A DNA stretch of 64,000 bases, taken from NCBI GenBank assembly GCA_024743405.1, contig JANSWP010000026.1, forward strand, positions 1-64,000. Direction: 5' to 3'. Positions within the stretch are counted from its first letter, which is position 1; the number at the start of each line of letters is the position of its first letter. Below, piece by piece: positions 47,244-55,199 of the stretch. This DNA comes from Bacteroidota bacterium. Lineage in GTDB: Bacteria > Bacteroidota > Bacteroidia > Chitinophagales > Saprospiraceae. A program made the position numbers and the translations under genes. A model generated the notes under the pieces. It was not told where the DNA came from and did no database searches. It saw nothing but the letters and a program-made list of their open reading frames with translations.

Positions 47244-49394
47244 ATGTTTAAAAAAGCTACTTTATTAGTTTTCACACTTTTTACTACCTTCTCTTTATTT
47301 ACACAAATAGATCATTGGGAAACAGCGATTTATGCATCTAATCAATGGCGCTACCTTCCTGGGTTCACTGACCCAGGTTCTAATTGGACGGATCTTAACT
47401 TTGTGGATAATACTTGGTCTTTAGGTAATGGAGGTATTGGGTATGCTGATGCTGATGACAATACACAGATTACGCCTATTGCATCTCTATTTATGCGTAG
47501 AAAATTTGAAGTAATCGATCTGTCAAAGATCGAAGCGGCGGTTTTGCATGCTGACTATGACGACGCATTTATTGCTTATTTGAATGGAGTTGAAATTGCT
47601 CGAGCGAACATCAATGGAAATCCTCCGGCTTATGATGCCGATGCAAACGATTGGCGAGAAGCCCAAATGTACCAAGGTGGTAGCCCTGAACCTTACTATG
47701 TAGATAAAAATTTAGTTAATCAACTTATGAATGATGGGGAAAATGTATTGGCAGTTCAAATCCACAATAAAGATGGAGCCAATTCTTCTGATATGTCAGC
47801 AATTTTCTTTCTTTCTTTTGGGATTAATGATGACTCTAATGACTATGGAACTCCACCTACCTGGTTTGAATCTCCTGATTTTAATTCACACTTACCTATT
47901 TTAACCATCCAAACCAATGGACAAGCCATCTCTCCAGATTTTGACATCATTGCCGACTTTGGAATCATATGGAATGGTGATGGCAACATGAATAATTCAC
48001 TTGATCTGCCAAATGAATATAAAGGTGAAATCGGTATTGAACTACGCGGAAGTTCCTCCCTATTTTTTCCAAAGAATAATTATAGTATAGAAATGAAAGA
48101 TGAGTTTGGGGAAGATTTAGATACTAGCTTTTTAAACTTTCCAACCGAAGAAGACTGGATTTTACATGGTCCTTTTTCTGATAAAACCCTCATGAGAAAT
48201 GTCTTGACAATGCATCTCGCCCAAAGTATGGGGCAATATGCGAGCCGAACACAATTTGTCGAGTTAATGATTAATGGCGAATATCGAGGTGTTTATGTGT
48301 TGATGGAAAAAATAAAAAGAGATGATAATAGAGTAGATATCGCCAAATTGAAAGAAACCGATATTCAGGGTAATGAAGTCACAGGAGGCTATATTTTTAA
48401 AGTTGATAGAGGTGACCCGGCCTGGTATTCACAATATAATAAGTGGAATAATGGTTGGGAAAAACTACCCTATGTCCTAGTTTATCCCGATTTAGATGAC
48501 ATTCAGCCTGAACAATTGAATTATATTCAATCTTATGTCGATAGTTTTGAGATGGCGATTTGGTCCCCTACTTATTATTTTGGTGGCAAACGATACGATG
48601 AATACATGGACGCAAATTCCTTTGCTGAACACTTTATTTTGAGTGAATTAGGGAAAAATGTTGACGCCTATCGACTCAGCTCCTACCTCCATAAGAAGAA
48701 AGATTCGAATGGCGGGAAAATTTATGCTGGACCTATTTGGGACTTTAACTTAGCTTTTTATAATGCAGATTATGGTGATGCCTGGACAACCGATGGTTGG
48801 ATGTTTTATATTAGTCAATCTGCGTCAGAACCATTTTGGTGGGACAGAATGTTGAAGGATGAAAAATTTCAAAACCTCTTAAAGTGCCGATGGGAAGAAC
48901 TGCGACAAGAGTCTTTGCATATCGATTCCATATTTAGTTTTATTGATGACCAAGCTAATTTTCTAGGAGATGCAGCGACTCGAAACTTTGAAAAATGGGA
49001 CATTTTAGATCAATACGTTTGGCCCAATCCAATCGTATCAGGAAGTTATGCTGGCGAAATTGGAAATATGAAAGATTGGATTGCTGACCGAATTCAATGG
49101 ATGGACGCCAATATTTTTGGAACTTGCGATATAGTCCCAACAAATGATTTTGAAAATGAGCCAATCTTTACTGTTTTTCCTAATCCAACAGACGGAATAT
49201 TATCCATCCAACTATTGGATGCGTCTCCCAATAATGACTCACAATTATACTTGACAGATCTTTTAGGTAAAAGGGTTAAATCCTTTCCGCAGGACTCCAA
49301 TACCTTGGTTATTTCTGAATTTCCAAATGGAATCTATTTTGTTGTTTTAGAAAAAGAAGGGCAAAAACATTGGAAAAAAGTGGTGAAACATTGA
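47244..49394 (+). CDS. CotH-family secreted protein with T9SS type A sorting domain
   Basis: 716 residues, signal peptide (LLVFTLFTTFSLFTQ). A beta-rich galactose-binding-like domain (~25-200, LFMRRKFEVIDLSKIEAAVL) precedes the CotH kinase-like domain (~225-590) with GIELRGSSSLFFPKNNYSIE (~265), LMRNVLTMHLAQSMGQYASR, GEYRGVYVLMEKIKRDDNRV and GPIWDFNLAFYN (~496), the family's metal/ATP-site segments. CotH proteins are atypical kinases in spore formers; in Bacteroidota the substrate is unknown. The last ~80 residues (FTVFPNPTDGILSIQLL, ISEFPNGIYFVVLEKEG, KHWKKVVKH) are a type A T9SS sorting domain, so it is exported and probably surface-attached. Monocistronic with a terminator. Confidence 0.92.
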   Translation: MFKKATLLVFTLFTTFSLFTQIDHWETAIYASNQWRYLPGFTDPGSNWTDLNFVDNTWSLGNGGIGYADADDNTQITPIASLFMRRKFEVIDLSKIEAAVLHADYDDAFIAYLNGVEIARANINGNPPAYDADANDWREAQMYQGGSPEPYYVDKNLVNQLMNDGENVLAVQIHNKDGANSSDMSAIFFLSFGINDDSNDYGTPPTWFESPDFNSHLPILTIQTNGQAISPDFDIIADFGIIWNGDGNMNNSLDLPNEYKGEIGIELRGSSSLFFPKNNYSIEMKDEFGEDLDTSFLNFPTEEDWILHGPFSDKTLMRNVLTMHLAQSMGQYASRTQFVELMINGEYRGVYVLMEKIKRDDNRVDIAKLKETDIQGNEVTGGYIFKVDRGDPAWYSQYNKWNNGWEKLPYVLVYPDLDDIQPEQLNYIQSYVDSFEMAIWSPTYYFGGKRYDEYMDANSFAEHFILSELGKNVDAYRLSSYLHKKKDSNGGKIYAGPIWDFNLAFYNADYGDAWTTDGWMFYISQSASEPFWWDRMLKDEKFQNLLKCRWEELRQESLHIDSIFSFIDDQANFLGDAATRNFEKWDILDQYVWPNPIVSGSYAGEIGNMKDWIADRIQWMDANIFGTCDIVPTNDFENEPIFTVFPNPTDGILSIQLLDASPNNDSQLYLTDLLGKRVKSFPQDSNTLVISEFPNGIYFVVLEKEGQKHWKKVVKH

Positions 49395-49438
49395 TTCAAG
49401 AATTTAAAAACTCTACAATATATCGAATATACACCATG

Positions 49439-49475
49439 ACCAATTGTTCTTATAATGGAGCAATTGGTTCTTTTC
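49439..49475 (+). terminator. Intrinsic terminator of the CotH gene
   Basis: ACCAATTGTTC and GAGCAATTGGT pair around an 8-nt loop and are followed by TCTTTTCT; 45 nt after the stop. Confidence 0.8.
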
Positions 49476-49796
49476 TAAAATAGCTATTGTTAACCCCCAA
49501 TTTAATTTTCTAGATTTATTAATTCCATCCTTTAACTACCTGGCTTTTTTGCTATCCTATCTAATCAAATATGAACCACTCTACAGAAGTTGGTTAGGTT
49601 TAAAATAAGCTTCCTTATTCAAACAATAAGGGATATTCAGATAGACCAAGAAGAGTTGAAAACAAATATTAGTACTCTAAATTTAATTATTTTTTACTCC
49701 GTGCAACGATATCCTTCTTATCTGCATATAGTTATCAAATCTGCGCAGATAATAGTTATTCAAAAAATTAATAAATCAATTTTCAACTCAATAAAA
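49476..49796. other. Leader/intergenic region before the repeat lipoprotein
   Basis: 321 nt. The downstream frame is open back to 49590, but this part has no signal-peptide character and is AT-rich, so I treat it as untranslated. Confidence 0.5.
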
Positions 49797-51026
49797 ATGA
49801 AATATCTAACCAAAAAAATATGCTTCTTCCTTTGTTTAGGACTTTTAATCGCTTCTTGTAATAAAGAAAATATTGACGAAATCATCATTGATGACCCTGT
49901 TTTCGAACCCGACACGATTATAGTCAACAGTTTGGTCAATGCCTTAAAGGACAATTCATCTGATGGTTTGAATTTGGATTGCGTTACCATCAATTTTCCA
50001 TTTGAATTAGCTTTGGAATCTGGTAACAATTTAACCATTGATTCACAATCGGATTACAATAATGCCCTCAATAATCAAGCTCCAAATAGGGTTACTGATT
50101 TCGTTTTCCCTTTAACGGTTACAGAAAATGACGGCACAACTGGTCAGGTAACCAGTAATGATATTTTGGGTAATAAATTCGGTTCTTGTATTCCAACTTC
50201 AGGTTGGGAAGGTCTTATGGAAAACAGTGAAACTATTCCAGCCTTTTTATTGGAAAACAACTGTTGTTTCAGTCTAGTTTATCCAGTTAACTTGGAAGAT
50301 GAGGAGGGTAATACATATGTTGCAAATGATGAATCAGAATTGATAGTACTTTTAGCAACCACTAATGAATTATTCTTTTCCTTGCCAATGACAGTAGCGC
50401 TTTTCGACGGTTCCCAATTAGACATAAATACAACTCAAGATTTCTTGGATGCGCTTTTTGACTGCCAAGGAATCGCACCTCCTGTAACAGGTAATGGCTT
50501 TGAGATAACTGGATTTGCCTGTAACACAATTGTATTCCCTTTCATAGTGATGACTACCATTGGACCTGTAACAGTCAATGATGAAAATGAATATGCTGAT
50601 TTGCTTTTGAGTGGTATCGGCATGGAATTGCAATACCCTTTTTCATTGATTAATCCCGATGGAGATACTTTAGTCATTAATGATTTTGATGACTTGATTG
50701 CCTCTTATGCGGAGTGCGGTATAATAATTACCGTCGACCCAACAAATATTTGTGATTTACCAGCCCATGTGAATCTGTTTTTTAATGGGCATAATATTTT
50801 TACTGTGTTCCCTTGCCCTTTTGATATTAACTATCCTTTAGAGGCAATTGTAGAAGGCGTGCAACAAACCATCACAGATGTCAATAGCTATTTCGTCATT
50901 ACTGGTGCACCAAGTAGTATCAAAGAAACAGAATTGGTTTACCCAATTATGGTCACTCAAGCTGACGGAACGGTGGTCACCTTAAATAATGATGATGAAG
51001 TTTGTTCCTTCATTGAAGGTTGTTAA
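49797..51026 (+). CDS. Lipoprotein with eight ~40-60-residue repeats
   Basis: 409 residues from the ATG at 49797, which gives a textbook lipoprotein signal (LTKKICFFLCLGLLIASC, Cys ~18). The mature protein is built of repeats with the pattern aromatic-P-[FLIMV]-x-[VL]...G...[VIL]-N/T-D...[DE]-[FL]...C. Starts are recognisable as NFPFEL, VFPLTV, VYPVNL, SLPMTV, VFPFIV, QYPFSL, NYPLEA and VYPIMV. Several repeats end in Cys (LDALFDC, IASYAEC, FIEGC), so disulfides may staple them. I know no name for this fold; beta-solenoid or Ig-like stacking is possible. It lies just before the second ECF sigma pair but is separated from it by a terminator. Confidence 0.78.
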   Translation: MKYLTKKICFFLCLGLLIASCNKENIDEIIIDDPVFEPDTIIVNSLVNALKDNSSDGLNLDCVTINFPFELALESGNNLTIDSQSDYNNALNNQAPNRVTDFVFPLTVTENDGTTGQVTSNDILGNKFGSCIPTSGWEGLMENSETIPAFLLENNCCFSLVYPVNLEDEEGNTYVANDESELIVLLATTNELFFSLPMTVALFDGSQLDINTTQDFLDALFDCQGIAPPVTGNGFEITGFACNTIVFPFIVMTTIGPVTVNDENEYADLLLSGIGMELQYPFSLINPDGDTLVINDFDDLIASYAECGIIITVDPTNICDLPAHVNLFFNGHNIFTVFPCPFDINYPLEAIVEGVQQTITDVNSYFVITGAPSSIKETELVYPIMVTQADGTVVTLNNDDEVCSFIEGC

Positions 51027-51050
51027 TGACAGAATTAATTAATGAGTCAT

Positions 51051-51082
51051 AACCCGAAGAACCCTTTGCGGTTTTTCGGGTT
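51051..51082 (+). terminator. Intrinsic terminator after the repeat lipoprotein
   Basis: AACCCGAAGAACC and GGTTTTTCGGGTT pair with one mismatch around CTTTGC; 24 nt after the stop. The U tract beyond the stem is weak, so some read-through into the sigma gene is possible. Confidence 0.75.
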
Positions 51083-51106
51083 ACCCTAACCTAAAAAATA
51101 ATCAAA

Positions 51107-51679
51107 TTGGTTGATTCATCTGTCATAGCATTAGTCAAACAACGAAAAAACGCCGCCTTTAAGGTTCTTTACCAGAGTTGTATCAATTACGTATGGTCAA
51201 TTGTACGGCGATATGTATCGAATGAAAGTGAGCATGCGGATGTAATTCAGGAAATATTCGCAAGGGTATTTTTGAGTATTCATACCTTCGATGAAGGTAA
51301 AGGCGAATTCAAATTTTGGTTGAGAAGATTGGTTATAAATCAATGTTTACAACATCACCGAAAAGAGCAATTTGAAGGTAAAATTGTCCCTTTAGAAAAA
51401 GCGAAAGCAATAGAAGTATCCGATACATTTTTATTCAATGAGTTGACTAAAGAAGATATTGAAAATTACCTAACTGAAATGCCTTTAGGCTACCGTCAAG
51501 TATTCATGTTAGTTGTAATTGACGAATATTCACACAAGGAAGTCGGAGATTTATTAGGAATCAGTGCCGAGACCTCACGGTCTCAATTATCTAGAGCAAA
51601 AAGTTGGTTACGAAAAAAAACTTTAAAAAAAACACAGACAAAAAATAATAGACAGTGGACACTAATTTCAATAAAATAA
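51107..51679 (+). CDS. ECF-type RNA polymerase sigma factor (copy 2)
   Basis: 190 residues. Region 2 covers ~15-85 (ADVIQEIFARVFLSIHTFDE, FKFWLRRLVINQCLQHHRK), and region 4 has the helix-turn-helix SHKEVGDLLGISAETSRSQL (~143-162) and a basic tail. Start: the only candidate between the in-frame stop at 51092 and the conserved region is TTG at 51107, a rare initiator that would keep levels low. Its 3' end overlaps the next gene by 25 nt, implying translational coupling. Same design as the sigma gene at 7211 but the two are diverged in sequence. Confidence 0.93.
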   Translation: MVDSSVIALVKQRKNAAFKVLYQSCINYVWSIVRRYVSNESEHADVIQEIFARVFLSIHTFDEGKGEFKFWLRRLVINQCLQHHRKEQFEGKIVPLEKAKAIEVSDTFLFNELTKEDIENYLTEMPLGYRQVFMLVVIDEYSHKEVGDLLGISAETSRSQLSRAKSWLRKKTLKKTQTKNNRQWTLISIK

Positions 51680-53043
51680 AAAAACTAATATCGGAAAATA
51701 ATCCGCCGTTGCCACCCGAATTGGATTGGGAGCAAATGGAAGTAGGTATCCTAGAGAAGATGGACAAATTGCAACCTTCTAGGAAGTTTTCACGAACTAA
51801 TCAAATTTTGATTGGCATTGCAATCACCATTTTATTGATACCATTCTTCTGTACCGAAGGAAATAAAATCTTTATGGCTGATGACCCTAAAATTGTCCAA
51901 GAAAAATCACCTGAGGTAAATTCAGTCTTAAAAGAGGAAGTACCGTCGGCGTCACGCCTTACACAATCTGTAAAAGCAGTTAACATAAACACTAGAAATA
52001 ATGATATTCGACCATCCGGAGCAACAGAAAAATCAGGATCAAACGAAAAAGTAAACACCACAAATCAATTGCCCTCAGTTATTTTAGGACAAGATAATAA
52101 GACAAAAACACGCTCTTTCAATTCTAATATTTCAGATTTGATCAGTCAGTCAGATAATATTTTATCTAAAAAGATAAATGCTTCACGCCAGCCAAAAAAG
52201 GGTGAGCCAAATTTGTCCTCAAAACTTTTTGAAGACCTATTAAAACTGCCTCTCAGACAGGTTTTTCTTCAAAAGAAAATTGAAAAGCCTAAGCCTGCAC
52301 AATTACCAAAACATTTATTAGAAGACGATCAAAAAACAACCACTAAACAGTCAGGCAGATTTGCTCTTTTAGGCGGAATTTCGATATGGAATATGAGTTA
52401 TGGCAATTCAAAACCTGATCGAGACACCTATGAGAAAAGCTTGATTTCTTATCACGCTCAGTTTAATTATTTCCTACCATTAAAGAAAAATTTTAGCCTA
52501 ATGGTTGGATTAGGGTATCAACAATTGGAAAGCCAATTTGAGTGGAGCAATACTATAAATGATTACAAAATCACATTGTCGGACACTATCCTTCAAGTTC
52601 AAACAAACGCACTTACGGGCAATCTTTCAGAAACACGTGGAGATATAGTATTGACCACTACTGCTACCCAAAAAATTCATCATTTCAATCGAATTCAATT
52701 GTATCAAATCCCTATTGGGATAGCAAAAACATGGGTTTCAAAAAATTGGCAAACAGATATTTTGGCGGGAGGATCTGTGAATATCCTTTCTAAAAATAAA
52801 GGACGAACGCTTTATCAAAATGAAATTCAAGATTTCAATGGATCAACCACCAATTTTCTATCCAACCAATGGAAGTTCAATGCCTTTGTAGGCTTAAGGT
52901 CAACTTACAAAATCAATGAAAGGCTAGGGATAATGACAGGAGTTCATTTTCAAAAAAGCCTATCCAATTGGAGTACCAAAGATGGTATTAAGATCAGACC
53001 AAATATTTGGAGCCTAGAATTGGGACTTGGATATCAACTTTAA
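51655..53043 (+). CDS. Membrane-anchored putative anti-sigma protein with barrel-like domain (copy 2)
   Basis: 462 residues starting at GTG inside the sigma gene. N-terminus of anti-sigma type (KKLISENNPPLPPELDWEQM), one transmembrane helix at ~50-66 (QILIGIAITILLIPFFC), a long low-complexity linker (~70-230) rich in Ser, Asn, Lys and Thr, then a C-terminal beta-strand-rich region (~235-462: FALLGGISIWNMSYGN, NFSLMVGLGYQQLESQFEWS, IWSLELGLGYQL) ending in an aromatic-hydrophobic strand as outer-membrane barrels do. The architecture equals that of the 7774 gene. Inferred partner and sensor of the coupled sigma factor. The linker is long enough to cross the periplasm. Confidence 0.7.
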   Translation: MDTNFNKIKKLISENNPPLPPELDWEQMEVGILEKMDKLQPSRKFSRTNQILIGIAITILLIPFFCTEGNKIFMADDPKIVQEKSPEVNSVLKEEVPSASRLTQSVKAVNINTRNNDIRPSGATEKSGSNEKVNTTNQLPSVILGQDNKTKTRSFNSNISDLISQSDNILSKKINASRQPKKGEPNLSSKLFEDLLKLPLRQVFLQKKIEKPKPAQLPKHLLEDDQKTTTKQSGRFALLGGISIWNMSYGNSKPDRDTYEKSLISYHAQFNYFLPLKKNFSLMVGLGYQQLESQFEWSNTINDYKITLSDTILQVQTNALTGNLSETRGDIVLTTTATQKIHHFNRIQLYQIPIGIAKTWVSKNWQTDILAGGSVNILSKNKGRTLYQNEIQDFNGSTTNFLSNQWKFNAFVGLRSTYKINERLGIMTGVHFQKSLSNWSTKDGIKIRPNIWSLELGLGYQL

Positions 53044-53068
53044 TCAGTATCGAAATTGAATATCTAAG

Positions 53069-53110
53069 GTTTTTGGACACGTTTACTAAAGAATTATTGT
53101 GTCCAAAAAC
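53069..53110. terminator. Bidirectional terminator
   Basis: GTTTTTGGACAC and GTGTCCAAAAAC form a perfect 12-bp stem with an 18-nt loop between convergent genes, one base before the stop of the PHP gene. Confidence 0.75.
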
Positions 53111-53977
53111 TTAAACTGAAAAATGTATCTTTCTTTCTATCTCAAAAGGCTGCCAAATACCATTTTTCAATAATTGAATATCCTTAAACCCTAGCTTTTT
53201 TATTTTTTTCATCGCATTATCAAAGCCTCCCGTGATCAATGAAGGGTGGTGACAATCCGAAGCAAGATGGATAGGAATATTCATTTCATAAGCCATTTTC
53301 AAAACCCAAGTACTTGGATAAAAATCATCTGTAACACCTTTGTAAACACCTTTTGTATTGATTTCTAAAATCGCTTTGGATTCAGCAATCATTTCCAAGG
53401 TTTGTTCAACAGCTTTTTTATACCAAGATGATTTTTCTGAATAATATTTTTCACCTTTATTCTGCTTTTTGATTCGATCCAAATGCGCCACAATAGTCGG
53501 GCAAGCCGTTTGAACCATCTCTCGAATCAATCCAAAATACCTTGTCAAAACAGCCTCAATGTCCCCTTCAAATATTTCATTAATTCCTTTTTGGAATACA
53601 TCTTCTGCCCCTTCAATTACCCATGGTTTACCATCACTCCAATAATCCACAAAATGTACTGCCCCAATTGTATAATCTAACATAGAAGATTGAATGTAAT
53701 CCTCCAATATACTTACTTCCCCAGGAATATAATCTACTTCCAAACCTTTATAAATTTCAATTCTGTCAGCAAAATCAAATTTCAATCGGTCAATTTCAAT
53801 CAAATAATTATTTAATTTTTCCATAGGCATGCAATAGGAGGTATCGAACAAAACAGGGGCGTGGTCAGAAAAGCCAAAAGCGGTCAAACCTTTTTCAATA
53901 GCTGATTCAATGTAATCTTTTGGGTTTGATTTTCCATCACTGAATATGGTATGTGTATGATAATTGGCCAACTGCAT
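53111..53977 (-). CDS. PHP-domain histidinol-phosphatase-like phosphoesterase
   Basis: 288 residues, cytosolic. Motifs of the PHP metal site are in order: NYHTHTIFSDGK (~5-16), GFSDHAPV (~35), EVDYIPGE (~78), VAHLDRIKK (~168) and LASDCHHPSLI (~240). Length and the HisJ-type central segment (ATYHFVD-like GAVHFVDYW) fit the histidinol-phosphatase (HolPase, HisK/HisJ) family, which makes histidinol from histidinol phosphate. No other his gene is nearby, so another phosphomonoester substrate remains possible. It converges with the sigma-2 operon. Confidence 0.85.
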   Translation of the reverse strand: MQLANYHTHTIFSDGKSNPKDYIESAIEKGLTAFGFSDHAPVLFDTSYCMPMEKLNNYLIEIDRLKFDFADRIEIYKGLEVDYIPGEVSILEDYIQSSMLDYTIGAVHFVDYWSDGKPWVIEGAEDVFQKGINEIFEGDIEAVLTRYFGLIREMVQTACPTIVAHLDRIKKQNKGEKYYSEKSSWYKKAVEQTLEMIAESKAILEINTKGVYKGVTDDFYPSTWVLKMAYEMNIPIHLASDCHHPSLITGGFDNAMKKIKKLGFKDIQLLKNGIWQPFEIERKIHFSV

Positions 53978-54175
53978 GCTGCAATTTTTTGCTGCCTAAA
54001 AAGAACTTGATAAGGGGAAAGAAGAGAAACAAGATGAAGCTTATCAAGCTTTAGACTAGATTAGGTGTTTATATTCCACAATTGTAATACATTGAAATTA
54101 TTGAAATGTAATTTTGAGGTTAACAACTTATTAAATGATGCTACTACTTTATTCGGTTATTCAATAATTGAACAA

Positions 54176-54853
54176 TTATAATTCAAATGCTTGCCAAACT
54201 ACTTCCTCCGGAATAGGTGCAATTAATTCTTCTTTAATATTTGAAATCGGATGTCTAAAAGACAGTTTCCAAGCGTGCAAATGTATTGAACGATCTTTAT
54301 TCGCTCGTCGAGCACCATATTTGACATCCCCTTTTATAGGACAATCAATTGCTGCTAATTGAGCTCGTATTTGATGATGTCGACCTGTTTTAAGCTTGAC
54401 TTCTAATAAATGATAATTATCGATTGAGGCTAAAATGCTGTAAGAAAGCTCTGCTTTTTTCGAGTTGGGTCTTTCTTCTTCCGAAACAAAGGAGCGATTT
54501 TTTCGACCATTCTTCTGAAGGTAATGAACCAAGGTTCCTTCTTTTGCAATCTCCTTCTTGTTGACCACAGCTAAGTAAATCTTCTCCACTTTTCGTTGCT
54601 GAAACTGGTCATTCAGATGAGCTAGTGCCTTTTTATTCTTAGCAAAAAGTACGATTCCACTCGCTGGTCGATCTATTCTGTGGATTAGATCCAACTTACT
54701 TTTTGTGAAAATTTCGGCTATATCTAGAAAAGGTTTATCTCCTGTCTTGTCAGATTGGACAGCTATACCCGATGGCTTATTGAAAGCTATTAATTGGTTA
54801 TTCTTATAAATCAGCCAATCCCCGATTTTTTGATCTTTCTCTGTTTTCTCCAT
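54176..54853 (-). CDS. RluA-family RNA pseudouridine synthase
   Basis: 225 residues. Catalytic motif II reads LIHRIDRPASGIVLFAKN with the nucleophilic Asp at ~62; motif III is LKTGRHHQIRAQLA. The start (WLIYKNNQLIAFNKPSGIAV) is the usual first motif of the family. No S4 RNA-binding domain is present, so it belongs to the short RluA/RluC/TruC-like group; the exact uridine target in rRNA or tRNA cannot be told. It is 68 nt downstream of the DUF4834 miniprotein gene and likely shares its transcript. Confidence 0.93.
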   Translation of the reverse strand: MEKTEKDQKIGDWLIYKNNQLIAFNKPSGIAVQSDKTGDKPFLDIAEIFTKSKLDLIHRIDRPASGIVLFAKNKKALAHLNDQFQQRKVEKIYLAVVNKKEIAKEGTLVHYLQKNGRKNRSFVSEEERPNSKKAELSYSILASIDNYHLLEVKLKTGRHHQIRAQLAAIDCPIKGDVKYGARRANKDRSIHLHAWKLSFRHPISNIKEELIAPIPEEVVWQAFEL

Positions 54854-54921
54854 TAGTTTTTTCGTTGTCTGAATTAGTTCAAATTTTGAAAATTTGAGCT
54901 AATTGCCTTTAGAGTACACTC

Positions 54922-55101
54922 TTAGTCAACTTCCTCATAATCAATATAATCACCTTCATCCTCTTTTTCTTGAGCGTGTTGTTGTTTATTTTTTGACTTC
55001 AAATTGGAAGGATTGCCCCCACCGGCGGGCAAAAAATTAGGTTTGATAAAATATTTATAGACTAAATAGGATAAGACAAAATATGTGAGCAACTTAAACA
55101 T
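54922..55101 (-). CDS. DUF4834-like small membrane protein
   Basis: A 59-residue protein. One N-terminal transmembrane helix (MFKLLTYFVLSYLVYKYFIK), a short Pro/Gly-rich turn (PNFLPAGGG), a Lys/Gln/Glu-rich stretch, and the C-terminus DEGDYIDYEEVD. This layout and the terminal EYIDYEE-type tail match what I know of the Bacteroidota DUF4834 family, whose function is unknown. An exact TAnnTTTG element lies 18 nt upstream of the start. It sits between the histidine kinase and the pseudouridine synthase genes on the same strand. Confidence 0.8.
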   Translation of the reverse strand: MFKLLTYFVLSYLVYKYFIKPNFLPAGGGNPSNLKSKNKQQHAQEKEDEGDYIDYEEVD

Positions 55102-55118
55102 TGAAATGATTTTTTTCG

Positions 55119-55126
55119 CAAAAGTA
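55119..55126 (-). promoter_or_regulatory. -7 element (TACTTTTG) for the DUF4834 gene
   Basis: An exact TAnnTTTG match on the minus strand, 18 nt before the ATG at 55101, implying a leader of only about 12 nt. Same octamer as before the usp gene at 5993. Confidence 0.5.
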
Positions 55127-55199
55127 CCTAGAAAGAGTGAAAGTTTTCAAACCACTCATGAAAGACAGATGATTAGCTGATTACTTAAAAACTAAATCA

